A stretch of 64,000 nucleotides of DNA, from positions 731,276-795,275 of the forward strand of contig KI911459.1 in NCBI GenBank assembly GCA_000514715.1, read 5' to 3'. Below are positions 41,682 through 50,363 of this stretch, in pieces (the first letter of the stretch is position 1; each line of letters begins with the position of its first letter). This DNA comes from Streptomyces sp. CNH099. Its GTDB lineage: Bacteria > Actinomycetota > Actinomycetes > Streptomycetales > Streptomycetaceae. The position numbers and the translations under genes were made by a program. The notes under the pieces are model-generated. The model worked only from the letters and a program-made list of their open reading frames with translations. It ran no database searches and was not told the origin of the DNA.

Positions 41682-44495
41682 ATGGCATCACCATGGTCGC
41701 GGCGTACGTTCCTGGCGACCGGGGGCGCGGCGGCCGCGCTCGGCGCGGCGTCCGGAGCAGCCGCTCCCGTCGCCGCCCGCGGGGTCCGGGGCGGCGGCCG
41801 GGGGCCGCTCGCGCCCGCCGGCCTGACCGTCGGCGACCGGGCGCGCCCGCTCAACGTCGAGGGCGTACCGCAGTTCGGCTGGCTGCCCCGGGACACCAGG
41901 CCCGGGGAGATCCAGACGGCCTACCGGGTGCGGGTCTTCGCCGCCGGCGGCCACGGCGACGGCCCGCGGCCGGTGTGGGACAGCGGCCGGGTCGGCTCCG
42001 GCCGGCAGTCGTACGTGCCGTACGCCGGCCCCGAGCTGGCGCCCGGCGCCACGTACACCTGGACGGTGCGGACCTGGGACCGGGCGGGGCAGGCGTCGCC
42101 GTGGGCACCGCCCGCGTCGTTCGACACCGGCCTCGCCGACGGCGACTGGCAGGCGGAGTGGATCCGGCGGACGACCGGGGAACCGGACGACTACACCCTG
42201 GCGCGCAAGGAGTTCGCCGTCGGCGCGAGCCCGGTGGTACGCGCCCGGCTGTACGTGGCGTCCCAGCACCAGTACGAGGCGCGCGTCAACGGCGAGCCGG
42301 TCGACCGCGGCCAGGCGTTCAACCACCCCGACCAAGGTTACTACCAGACCACCGACGTCACGCACGCGCTGCGGGCCCGCACTCGGGCGGCCGTCGGCGT
42401 GCTCGTCCACTGGTACGGCGGCGGCCAGGGCCGGCCGGCGGCGGCGCCGGGGCTGCTCGTCCGGCTCGTCGTCGACCACGCCGACGGCTCCCGCCAGGTC
42501 GTCGTCACCGACGCGTCCTGGCAGGTCGCCCGCGCCCCCTGGCTCACGGCCCCGCGCCGCAACGGCGACGGCGGCGACTACGTCGAGCACGTCGACGGCA
42601 GGCTCGCGGGGCGACTGCACGGCTGGGACGAGCCGGGCTTCGCGGCGGCCGGCGCCTGGGCGGCGCCGCAGGTCGTCGGGGCGCACCCGGCGGGGCCCTT
42701 CACCCGGCTGCGCGGCCAGGAGCCCCGGCTCGCCTTCGAGGACGTGCGCCCCGTGAGCGTCACCACCCTCGACTCGGGCGCGGTGGTCGCGGACTTCGGC
42801 AAGGTCGTCCCGGCCCGGCCGGTGGTCCGCTTCCGCGCCGGGACCGCGGGACGGGACGTGTCCATGCACGCCGGCTACGTCCTGAAGCCGGACGGCAGCG
42901 TGTCCGAGTCCGCCGACGACAACCAGGACACCGACCTCTCGTACGGCTACGTGCAGCGCGACGGCAGGCAGTCGTTCGAGGCGTTCACCTACGAGGCGTT
43001 CCGGTACCTGCAGATCGACAACCCCGGCGAGCCGATGGACGCGCGCTCGGTGTCGGCGGTCGTCCAGCACACCGACGTGGACCCCGGCAGGGCCGCGACG
43101 CTCCACAGCTCCGACGAGACGCTGGACGCGGTCTTCACGCTGCTGCGGAGGTCGGCCCTGTACAGCGCGCAGGAGCAGTTCCTGGACACGCCCACCCGCG
43201 AGAAGGGTCAGTTCCTCGCGGACTCGGTGGACATCTCCCGGGCGCTGATGGCGGGCTACTCGGAGCGCGTGCTGACCCGCAAGGCGATCCGCGAGTTCGC
43301 CGAGTCGCAGCGGCGCCACTGGCCGGACGGCCGGCTCAACGCGGTCTACCCGAACGGCGACGGCAAGCGCGACATCCCCGACTTCACCGAGATGTACCCC
43401 GGCTGGGTGTGGGAGTACTACCTGCGCTCCGGCGACCGTACGACGCTGCGCGACGCCTACCCGGTCATGGCGGCCGTCGCCGACTACGTCCGCCGCTACG
43501 TCGACCCGGACACCGGCCTGGTCACCAACCTCGCCGGCGGCTCCGGCGCCTACCTGGGCGGCATCGTCGACTGGCCGGTCCGGTACGGCTACGACACCGG
43601 GACCGCCGCCCGCACCACCGTGAGCATCCTCGCGGTCGACGCCCTGCGCCGGACCGCGGACGCCGCCGCCGAGCTGGGCCGGCCGCGGGCCGAGGCCCGG
43701 GCCCTGCGCGCCGACGCCGACCGGCTGGGCGACGCGGTCAACGCACGGCTGCGGCGGCCCGACGGGATCTACGTCGACGGGCTCACCGCCGACGGCGCGC
43801 AGAGCACCCACGCCTCCCAGATCGCGGGCGCCTACGCCCTCGCCTTCGGTGTCGCCCCGGAGCGCGACTGGCCGGCCCTCGCCGACCACCTCGTCGCGCT
43901 GGGCCTGGAGATGGGGCCCATGACGGCGAACTGGCTGCTGACCGCCCTGCACCGGGCCGGCCGCGACGGCGAGGTGCTACGCCGTCTCACCGACCCCGAC
44001 AGCAGGGGCTGGGCGAACGTCCTGGCCCGGGGCGGCACGTTCACCTGGGAGTCGTGGGAGGCGCCGGAGCGCGGCGACAGCCTCTCGCACGGCTGGGGCT
44101 CGACGGCCCTGGTCGACGTCCAGCAGGCGCTGCTCGGCGTCACGGTCACCGCACCCGGCGCCGCGGCCGTACGGATCCGCCCGCCGCGCGGCACCCCGCT
44201 GACCCACGCCGCCGGCACGGTGCCGACCCAGCGCGGCCCGGTCGGGGTGCGCTGGCGCACGGTCGACGGCGGCACCGCCCTCTCCGTGGACGTACCGGTC
44301 AACGTGACCGCCGAGGTCTGGGTGCCGGTCACCGACCACCGCCCGCCGCGGGCACGGGCCGCGGGCCCCGACGGCGAGCGGACCCCGCGGTTCGAGGGCG
44401 TCCGCAACGGCTACGCGCGCTACTCCACCGGCTCCGGCCGAGGCACGTTCGCCCCGGGGGACGCGGCCGAACCCACCCTGGAGCAGCCCCGCTGA
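41682..44495 (+). CDS. Alpha-L-rhamnosidase-like enzyme, GH78, Tat-exported
   Basis: A 937-residue secreted enzyme. SRRTFLATGGAAAALGAASGA is a twin-arginine signal. It carries an N-terminal fibronectin-like/beta region (VDFRVRVFAA-type), a rhamnosidase N domain (YVASQHQYEARVNGEPVDRG) at ~170-330 and an (alpha/alpha)6 catalytic domain. GH78 marks are DTPTREKGQFLADSVDISRA and the late ESWEAPERGDSLSHGWGS. It should release terminal alpha-L-rhamnose from plant glycosides or rhamnogalacturonan. ATG 41682 has AGGAGG five bases upstream. Hairpins follow the stop. The enzyme looks complete. Confidence 0.9.
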   Translation: MASPWSRRTFLATGGAAAALGAASGAAAPVAARGVRGGGRGPLAPAGLTVGDRARPLNVEGVPQFGWLPRDTRPGEIQTAYRVRVFAAGGHGDGPRPVWDSGRVGSGRQSYVPYAGPELAPGATYTWTVRTWDRAGQASPWAPPASFDTGLADGDWQAEWIRRTTGEPDDYTLARKEFAVGASPVVRARLYVASQHQYEARVNGEPVDRGQAFNHPDQGYYQTTDVTHALRARTRAAVGVLVHWYGGGQGRPAAAPGLLVRLVVDHADGSRQVVVTDASWQVARAPWLTAPRRNGDGGDYVEHVDGRLAGRLHGWDEPGFAAAGAWAAPQVVGAHPAGPFTRLRGQEPRLAFEDVRPVSVTTLDSGAVVADFGKVVPARPVVRFRAGTAGRDVSMHAGYVLKPDGSVSESADDNQDTDLSYGYVQRDGRQSFEAFTYEAFRYLQIDNPGEPMDARSVSAVVQHTDVDPGRAATLHSSDETLDAVFTLLRRSALYSAQEQFLDTPTREKGQFLADSVDISRALMAGYSERVLTRKAIREFAESQRRHWPDGRLNAVYPNGDGKRDIPDFTEMYPGWVWEYYLRSGDRTTLRDAYPVMAAVADYVRRYVDPDTGLVTNLAGGSGAYLGGIVDWPVRYGYDTGTAARTTVSILAVDALRRTADAAAELGRPRAEARALRADADRLGDAVNARLRRPDGIYVDGLTADGAQSTHASQIAGAYALAFGVAPERDWPALADHLVALGLEMGPMTANWLLTALHRAGRDGEVLRRLTDPDSRGWANVLARGGTFTWESWEAPERGDSLSHGWGSTALVDVQQALLGVTVTAPGAAAVRIRPPRGTPLTHAAGTVPTQRGPVGVRWRTVDGGTALSVDVPVNVTAEVWVPVTDHRPPRARAAGPDGERTPRFEGVRNGYARYSTGSGRGTFAPGDAAEPTLEQPR

Positions 44496-44503
44496 AGAGG
44501 CCC

Positions 44504-44554
44504 GGTCCCGCTTGAGGAAGGAGCCGGGACCACCCCGCTGCGCGGGGATGGTCC
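44504..44554. terminator. Two overlapping hairpins after the rhamnosidase gene
   Basis: GGTCCCG (44504-44510) can pair with CGGGACC (44525-44531), while GGGACCACCCCGC (44526-44538) can instead pair with GCGGGGATGGTCC (44542-44554) with one bulge. The two stems share GGGACC and cannot form together. The second resembles a single type I-E CRISPR repeat, but there is no array. Most simply it is a terminator; competing structures leave room for regulation. Confidence 0.5.
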
Positions 44555-44645
44555 TTGGCTCGGTATCACTTCATGATCCGGTTCCACCGCCTCCTGTCTG
44601 AGGTGGTTGAGCCGGTCATCAGGTTTTCCGCAGCTCATCATGGGT

Positions 44646-44662
44646 ATGCATGAGTCATGCAT
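44646..44662. promoter_or_regulatory. Operator palindrome covering the MarR start
   Basis: ATGCATGA, one base, TCATGCAT: a perfect 17-bp inverted repeat that includes the ATG of the MarR gene at 44657. Binding there would block transcription or initiation. It is a strong candidate for autoregulation. Confidence 0.7.
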
Positions 44663-45199
44663 GATGAGCCTACGGTGAATCTTCTGGGGGCCGCTGCGCT
44701 CGCCCTCGGTGACATGGTGGTCGCCGAGGCGACGCGGGCGGCCGGCACGAGTTCGAGCGGAGCCGCCGCGCTGGTGGTGTTGTCCACGGACCCCGGCTTG
44801 AGCGTCACCGAGCTGGGCCGGCGGGTGGGACTGAGCCAGTCCGCGGCGGCCCGGATGGTCGACGGCCTGGAGAAGCAGGGGCTGGTACGCAAAGAAGCCA
44901 GCTGGGGAGCGTGGGTCCGCCTCCAGCTCAGTGATGTGGGTGCACGGGCAGCCCGCACTCTCCTCGCGTGCCGAGGCGACGTGCTGCGACAGGCGCTGAG
45001 CCGTCTCGACGACGGTGAGCGGGAGCAGTTCGGCCGGTTGCTGGGCAAGGTCCTGGCGGGTTTGTACCGGCAGCCCGGTGACGCCGAACGCATCTGCCGG
45101 CTGTGTGACCGCTGTGCCTGCGTCCGGGATGGTGCGACCTGCCCGGTGGGTCAGGCGGACCGGGACCGCCGGGCCGGCCACGAGCGCGAGCATGGGTGA
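44657..45199 (+). CDS. MarR-family regulator with Cys-rich tail
   Basis: A 180-residue regulator. The winged helix spans ~40-105 (LSVTELGRRVGLSQSAAARMV, VDGLEKQGLVRKEASWGAW). Residues ~140-165 hold a cysteine cluster (CRLCDRCACVRDGATC) that ends in a charged tail; such clusters bind metal or sense oxidants. The stop overlaps the next start by 8 bases, so regulator and transporter are translationally coupled. The palindrome over the start suggests autoregulation. GC bias is lower than around, hinting at acquired DNA, but this was judged by eye. Confidence 0.85.
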   Translation: MHDEPTVNLLGAAALALGDMVVAEATRAAGTSSSGAAALVVLSTDPGLSVTELGRRVGLSQSAAARMVDGLEKQGLVRKEASWGAWVRLQLSDVGARAARTLLACRGDVLRQALSRLDDGEREQFGRLLGKVLAGLYRQPGDAERICRLCDRCACVRDGATCPVGQADRDRRAGHEREHG

Positions 45200-46040
45200 A
45201 CTGCTCGCTCTGCTGTCCGCTCTCTGTTTCGGCATCACGCACTTCGTCAACGGCCTGGTCTCGCGCAGGCACAGCGGGCTGACCGTCGCACTTCACGCCC
45301 AAGTGGGCGGCACCGTACTCGGGCTGCTTCTCGCGCTGACTGTGGGCGGTGGAACCGCCGCACTCGCCGACTACGGCTGGGGCGCGCTGTCGGGGGTGGG
45401 GACGGGAGTCGGGGTCGCCCTTCTGTACCAGGCGATGTCGCAGGGAGCGATCAGTGTGGTCGTCCCGGTCAGCGATGTCGGAGCCGTGGCTCTTCCGGTC
45501 CTGGTCGGGGTGTGTTTCCTCGGAGAGCGCCCCGCCCTTGCCGCATGGGTGGGGATCGCCGCCGTCCCCCCGGCGCTGTGGCTGGTCTCGCAGAAGTCCT
45601 CCGGTCTCGGTGGCGACCCGAGCGGAGCGCTGTCTGCGGGGACGCTCAGTGCCTTGATCGCCAGCGCGGGATTCGGCGTGCAGTTCCTCGCCATGGCGCA
45701 GGTGGGCACGACCAGCGGCTTGTGGCCGGTGGTGCTGAGCCGGGTGGCCTCCGTCGCGGTCATCGCCGCAGTCCTGAGAGCCTATGGCGCCCCTTGGGGG
45801 CTGACAGGGCGGCCATGGGTGGCAGCGGCGGCGGCCGGCGCCCTCGGCACACTTGCGATCGTGCTGTACCTGGAAGCCGCCAGCCAACAGCTCATGGCCA
45901 TCGCCACCGTACTCTCCGCCCTCTACCCCGCCGTTCCCGTCCTCCTCGCCCTGATGCTGCTGAAGGAGCGCCTCAACCGCCGACAGGCCACCGGTCTCAT
46001 CTGCGCGGCGCTTGCGATCGGGCTCATCGCACTGCGCTGA
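45192..46040 (+). CDS. EamA-family transporter
   Basis: A 282-residue membrane protein with ten predicted segments in two EamA halves (LLALLSALCFGITHFVNGL; VVLSRVASVAVIAAVLRAYG; LYLEAASQQLMAIATVLSAL). Two-domain drug/metabolite transporters usually export amino acids, sugars or drugs; the partner MarR hints at an efflux role for a signal it senses. The ATG at 45192 overlaps the MarR stop. No second gene follows in the operon. The substrate is unknown. Confidence 0.87.
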   Translation: MGELLALLSALCFGITHFVNGLVSRRHSGLTVALHAQVGGTVLGLLLALTVGGGTAALADYGWGALSGVGTGVGVALLYQAMSQGAISVVVPVSDVGAVALPVLVGVCFLGERPALAAWVGIAAVPPALWLVSQKSSGLGGDPSGALSAGTLSALIASAGFGVQFLAMAQVGTTSGLWPVVLSRVASVAVIAAVLRAYGAPWGLTGRPWVAAAAAGALGTLAIVLYLEAASQQLMAIATVLSALYPAVPVLLALMLLKERLNRRQATGLICAALAIGLIALR

Positions 46041-46624
46041 ACGTGCCGGCCCGCTGACAACAAGCCTGTCGATGTGACAACCGTCGTGCTTCGGCTCACG
46101 AGCGTGGTGCCGTCGTCCAGGTGCCGTGCCACGGGGCGGCCCACGCAGGGCGCTGCTCGCACCGCCCGGGCCACCGCCGCGACCGCTGGCCGCGAAGCTG
46201 CCGGACCGTGGAGCCTGCTCACGCGGAGGGTTGAGCGGCGGAGCGTCGTCGCACACGGCTTGCCACTCGGACCTGCAAGTGCGCCCCCTCGTGCTCACGT
46301 GGGTGGTACGGGCACCACGCGGGGACGTCCGGCGGCGCATGGGCGGGCCCGGGTGCTCGTGTCCGGGGCGGCTAATCTCACGTACCGCATTATTCTGCGC
46401 GAATATCGCAAATCATGGAAATAGTCAATAAGGCACCACTAGTTGACGCTTGTCACACGCGATGCGACATTCTTCTCGCGACCGGTCGTTCAACGTTCGA
46501 GTTCTCGAACGCCACCGGTGGCGTGTGCGCACACCGCAACTTCCGCACGGCACTCGACCACTGCCCATCCGGCTCCGCCCGCTCGCCGAAGCGGGCGCGG
46601 AGCATGGACTGCCCGGAGGCTTCT
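46041..46624. other. 584-bp intergenic region with a symmetric element
   Basis: No convincing gene is seen. From about 46370 to 46510 the sequence is clearly AT-richer than the flanks. GTTCGAG TT CTCGAAC (46495-46510) is a perfect inverted repeat flanked by ACCGGT on both sides. TTGACG (46443-46448) with GACATT (46465-46470) is a possible promoter for the adenylation gene. Confidence 0.5.
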
Positions 46625-48256
46625 GTGCGAATGACGCAAGTGCACGACCCGTACCCGCGTGTGAGCGCGACAGACCACCTGCCCGACGCCGACCGCCGGT
46701 TGTTCCGGCAGTTCGGCTGGGGTCCCGCGAGTTCACCGACGCACCGTCTGATCCACCGCCCCATCGAGGAGTACGCCGCCGCCCACCCGGCCGCTGTCGC
46801 CGTCGAGCATCTGGGCGAGACCCTCACCTACGGCCAGCTCGACCGGCACGCCGAGCGGCTGGCCGGCGTGCTCGCCGGCTTCGGGGTCGGCCCTGGCGAC
46901 TCCGTGGGGCTGTTCCTGCGGCGTTCGCTGCCGATGACCGTCGGCCTGCTGGGGACGCTGAAGGCGGGTGCCGCCTACGTGCCGCAGGACGTCGGCGTGG
47001 CCCCCGCGGCGCAGTTGCGCCACGTGATGCGCACCGCCCGGACGAAGGTCGTCCTGACCGTCTCGGACGTGGCCGGCCTTGTCCCGGTGCCCGAGGGGGT
47101 CACCCTCGTCAACGTCGACGAGGTGATGTCCGGCACGCTCCCCGCGGGCCCGGCGCAGGCGGCCCGGCGCGCCGCGGCCGGGCCGCGGCCCGCGGTCCCC
47201 GACGACGCCTGCTACGTGCTGTTCACCTCCGGTACCACCGGCACCCCCAACGGCGTCGTCGTGACCCACCGCAACGTCTGCAACCTCCTGCTCACCGAGC
47301 CCGGCGGCCTGGGCATCCGCCCTGGCCTGGCCGTGGCCCAGCTCCTCAACATCGCCTTCGACATGGCGTCCTGGGAGATTCTCGGCTGCCTCGCACACGG
47401 CGCGACCCTGCTCATCCGGGGCCGGGACATCGCCGCCACCGCCGAACGCGCCGACGTGCTGATCGCGACCCCGACCGTGCTGAGCCGGATCGACCCGACC
47501 CGCTGCACCCGCGTGCGCACCGTCGCCGTCGCGGGCGAACCCTGCCCTCGCCCGCTCGCCGACACCTGGGCCGGGGCCGCCGACTTCTACAACTGCTGCG
47601 GCCCCACCGAGACCACGATCGTCAACACCATGCACCGGCACACGCCGGGCACGCGGCTGACCATCGGCCGCCCCACTCCCAACAACACCGTCTACGTCCT
47701 CGACGACCGGCTCTCCCCGCTGCCCATGGGCGAGGCCGGCGAGATGTGGGCCGGCGGGGACTGCGTCTCCGCCGGCTATCTGGACAACCCGGCCCTGAAC
47801 GCGGAGCGGTACGCGCCCGACCCCTTCCGCGGCGGCGGAGCGCTGATGTTCCGCACCCGCGACCTGGGGCGGTGGACGCCGGAGGGCGAGCTCGAGCACC
47901 TCGGGCGCACCGACGACCAGGTCAAGGTGCGCGGCTTCCGCGTCGAACTCGACTCCGTTTCCGCCGTGCTGGAGTCCGTCCCCGGCTGCCGGCAGGCCGT
48001 GACGCTGCGGCGCGACGAGCGCAGCCTGGTGTCGTTCGTGACCCCCGCGGACGTGGACACGGACGCGGCGCGGCGTGCCGTGTCCGCGGCGCTGCCGTAC
48101 TACTGCACGCCCGCGGAGGTGCACGCGCTCGACGCGCTGCCGGTCACCGCGCGCGGCAAGACGGACAGGGCGCAGCTGCACCGGCTCGCCACCGCCGGCC
48201 CGGCCCCCGCCCCCGTCCCCGTCATGTCGGCCCTCGCGCAGGGAGTCGTCTCATGA
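46625..48256 (+). CDS. Stand-alone amino-acid adenylation domain protein
   Basis: A ~543-residue ATP-dependent acyl-adenylating enzyme. Core motifs are LFTSGTTGTPNGVVVTHRN (A3), NIAFDMASWEIL (A4, with the Asp that usually binds an amino group), NCCGPTETT (A5), RTRDLGRW (A7), GRTDDQVKVRGFRVELDSV (A8) and TARGKTDRAQL with the catalytic lysine (A10). No carrier-protein domain follows, so the activated acid has no attached arm. GTG 46625 has GGAGG five bases upstream; the open frame further upstream is not used. The stop overlaps the next start as ATGA. It looks like the N-terminal part of the fungal TmpL layout. Confidence 0.9.
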   Translation: MRMTQVHDPYPRVSATDHLPDADRRLFRQFGWGPASSPTHRLIHRPIEEYAAAHPAAVAVEHLGETLTYGQLDRHAERLAGVLAGFGVGPGDSVGLFLRRSLPMTVGLLGTLKAGAAYVPQDVGVAPAAQLRHVMRTARTKVVLTVSDVAGLVPVPEGVTLVNVDEVMSGTLPAGPAQAARRAAAGPRPAVPDDACYVLFTSGTTGTPNGVVVTHRNVCNLLLTEPGGLGIRPGLAVAQLLNIAFDMASWEILGCLAHGATLLIRGRDIAATAERADVLIATPTVLSRIDPTRCTRVRTVAVAGEPCPRPLADTWAGAADFYNCCGPTETTIVNTMHRHTPGTRLTIGRPTPNNTVYVLDDRLSPLPMGEAGEMWAGGDCVSAGYLDNPALNAERYAPDPFRGGGALMFRTRDLGRWTPEGELEHLGRTDDQVKVRGFRVELDSVSAVLESVPGCRQAVTLRRDERSLVSFVTPADVDTDAARRAVSAALPYYCTPAEVHALDALPVTARGKTDRAQLHRLATAGPAPAPVPVMSALAQGVVS

Positions 48257-49551
48257 CGGCCCCGGTCACGCACGAGGTCGTCCCCGCGCGGGAGCCGTCT
48301 ACGCCGGAGGAGGTGCGGCTGCCTCCGCGTACCGGGGCCCTGCGCCGTGCGCTCAAGCACCCCCGGCTGATGCACTACAACCGGCTTGCCGCAGGTGTGC
48401 TCGCCGTGAACCTCGCGTTGGCCGCGGTCGGCGCCGCCGAAGGACGGTGGAGTTCACGGACGCTGTCGTACGCGGCGCTCGTCAACATCGCGCTGGCCGT
48501 GGTCGTGCGCAACCAGTACGTCATCAACCTCTTCTTCCGCGTCGCCACCGCCGCCCCGACCCGCTGGCCGCTGAAGGTGCGCTGGACGCTGGGCAAGGTC
48601 TACCACTTCGGCGGGCTGCACGTCGGCGGCGCCCTCGCCGGCTCGCTGTGGTTCTGCGCCGCGGTGGCGGCCCTGACCGCCGAGGGTGCGGACGCCGCCG
48701 TGCTGGCGGTGAGCTACGCCCCGCTGCTGCTGCTCGCCGCCATGCTGGTGACCACGCTGCCGCGGATCCGCACCCCGCACCACGACCTGTTCGAGCGCAC
48801 CCACCGCTTCGGCGGCTGGGCGAGTCTGGCCCTGCTGTGGGTGCAGGCGGCACTGACCGGTTCCGCGGTGGCGCTGTGGGTGCTGGCGGGCATCACGGCC
48901 AGCGTCGCGCTGCCGTGGCTGCGGTTGCGCAAGGTCCCGGTCGACATCACCCGCCCGTCGGGGCATGTGGCGTTGCTGCGGTTCGACCACGGCGAGACGC
49001 CGTTCGCCGGGTCCTCCACGGCGGTCAGCCGCAGCCCGCTGCTGGAGTGGCACTCCTTCGCGAACGTCCCCGTCCCCGGCGAGGACGGCTTCCACCTGAC
49101 GGTCTCGCGCGCCGGGGACTGGACCGGGCGGCTGATCGACGATGCGCCCCGGCAGCTCTGGGTCAAGGGCATCACGACGGCGGGCGTCGCCAACATAGAA
49201 CGGCTCTTCACCAAGGTGGTCTACGTCGCCACCGGCAGCGGTATAGGTCCGTGCCTGCCGCACCTGCTGGCGCAGCAGGTACCGGCCTCCCTGGTGTGGT
49301 CCACCCGCAACCCCCGCCGCACGTACGGAGACCCGCTCATCGACGACATCCTCGCGGTCCAGCCCGACGCGTTCATCTGGGACACCGACGAGCGGGGCAA
49401 GCCCGACATGGTGCGCCTGGCGTACTGGGCCTACGAGAGGTCCGGCGCCGAGGCGGTGATCTGCATCTCCAACAAGAAGCTCACGTGGCGGGTCGTGCAC
49501 GCCCTGGAGAGCCGCGGCATCCCGGCATACGGCGCGATCTGGGACTCGTGA
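48253..49551 (+). CDS. Six-TM membrane protein with NAD-binding reductase domain
   Basis: A 432-residue protein. Six membrane segments lie at about 45-63, 72-94, 118-138, 145-167, 183-203 and 205-222, with histidines in KVYHFGGLH and HHDLFERTHRFGG that could hold haem. A C-terminal cytosolic part follows: RPSGHVALLRFDHGETPFAG, HLTVSRAGDWTGRLIDD and YVATGSGIGPCLPHLLAQQ, the ferredoxin-reductase-type NAD(P)H-binding loop. The ATG overlaps the adenylation stop (ATGA). The layout follows the C-terminal two-thirds of fungal TmpL; function here is unknown. Confidence 0.8.
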   Translation: MTAPVTHEVVPAREPSTPEEVRLPPRTGALRRALKHPRLMHYNRLAAGVLAVNLALAAVGAAEGRWSSRTLSYAALVNIALAVVVRNQYVINLFFRVATAAPTRWPLKVRWTLGKVYHFGGLHVGGALAGSLWFCAAVAALTAEGADAAVLAVSYAPLLLLAAMLVTTLPRIRTPHHDLFERTHRFGGWASLALLWVQAALTGSAVALWVLAGITASVALPWLRLRKVPVDITRPSGHVALLRFDHGETPFAGSSTAVSRSPLLEWHSFANVPVPGEDGFHLTVSRAGDWTGRLIDDAPRQLWVKGITTAGVANIERLFTKVVYVATGSGIGPCLPHLLAQQVPASLVWSTRNPRRTYGDPLIDDILAVQPDAFIWDTDERGKPDMVRLAYWAYERSGAEAVICISNKKLTWRVVHALESRGIPAYGAIWDS

Positions 49552-49586
49552 CCCGACCGACCGCACACGGACTCCAGGAGGCAGCG

Positions 49587-50363
49587 GTGGAACACGTGAA
49601 GATCGAGAGGAACGAGAAGAACCCGGCCGTCGTGACCGCCCGGTTGCACCGGCCCGAGGTCCTCAACGCGCTCAGCAGCGCGCTGATGGAGGAGCTGACC
49701 GGGGCGCTCGGCGAGCTGGACGCCGACCCGGGCGTCGGCTGTTTCGTCGTCACCGGCTCCGAGCGTGCCTTCGCCGCCGGGGCCGACATCCGGGAGATGG
49801 CGGCGAGGTCGGCGGCCGAGATGGCGGAGGAGGACTACTTCGCCGGCTGGGACGCCTTCTGCGCCTTGCGGACCCCCACCGTGGCGGCGGTCAGCGGCTA
49901 CGCGCTGGGCGGCGGCTGCGAGCTGGCGATGATGTGCGACCTCGTCGTCGCGGCCGATTCCGCCGTGTTCGGCCAGCCGGAGCTGGCCCTCGGAGTGATG
50001 CCCGGTATCGGCGGCACCCAGCGGCTGATCCGTGCCGTCGGCAAGGCGAAGGCCATGGACCTGATCCTCACCGGACGCACCATGGACGCCGCCGAGGCCG
50101 AGCGGGCAGGCCTTGTCGCCCGTGTCGTCCCCGCGGACCGGCTGGCTGACGAGGCGCTCGACGTGGCGTCCGCCATCGCGGCGCGCAGCGCTCCCGCGGT
50201 GCGGTCCGCCCGCGAGGCCGTGGGCCGCGCGCAGGAGGTGCCGCTGCGCGAAGGGCTGCTGTTCGAGCGGCGGCTGTTCCACGCGCTGTTCGCCACCCGG
50301 GACCAGAAGGAGGGCATGCGCGCGTTTCTGGAGAAGCGTGAACCGCACTTCACCGGCCGGTAG
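49587..50363 (+). CDS. Enoyl-CoA hydratase/isomerase (crotonase) family protein
   Basis: A 258-residue acyl-CoA enzyme. It has LHRPEVLNALSSALMEELTGAL, the oxyanion-hole loops AAGADIREMA and GGGCELAMMCDLV, then FGQPELALGVMPGIGGTQRLIRAVGK with the catalytic Glu and the Gly-rich loop. The GTG start has GGAGG five bases upstream, 36 bases after the reductase stop, so it joins the same operon. The crotonase superfamily also includes dehydratases, isomerases and decarboxylases, so the reaction is uncertain. With the adenylation protein and reductase it may act on one acyl substrate. Confidence 0.88.
   Translation: MEHVKIERNEKNPAVVTARLHRPEVLNALSSALMEELTGALGELDADPGVGCFVVTGSERAFAAGADIREMAARSAAEMAEEDYFAGWDAFCALRTPTVAAVSGYALGGGCELAMMCDLVVAADSAVFGQPELALGVMPGIGGTQRLIRAVGKAKAMDLILTGRTMDAAEAERAGLVARVVPADRLADEALDVASAIAARSAPAVRSAREAVGRAQEVPLREGLLFERRLFHALFATRDQKEGMRAFLEKREPHFTGR

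Noticed and set aside
41688..43952. A minus-strand frame of ~750 codons opposite the rhamnosidase
   Set aside because: A GC-driven shadow; the plus-strand protein has a signal peptide, ribosome-binding site and catalytic motifs.
44527..44554. A single type I-E CRISPR-like repeat
   Set aside because: There is one copy only, no spacers and no cas genes in the window; the symmetric sequence is better explained as a terminator stem.
46415..46624. Upstream ATG for the adenylation gene
   Set aside because: It lies in the AT-richer promoter region and crosses the inverted repeat; GTG 46625 has a good ribosome-binding site.
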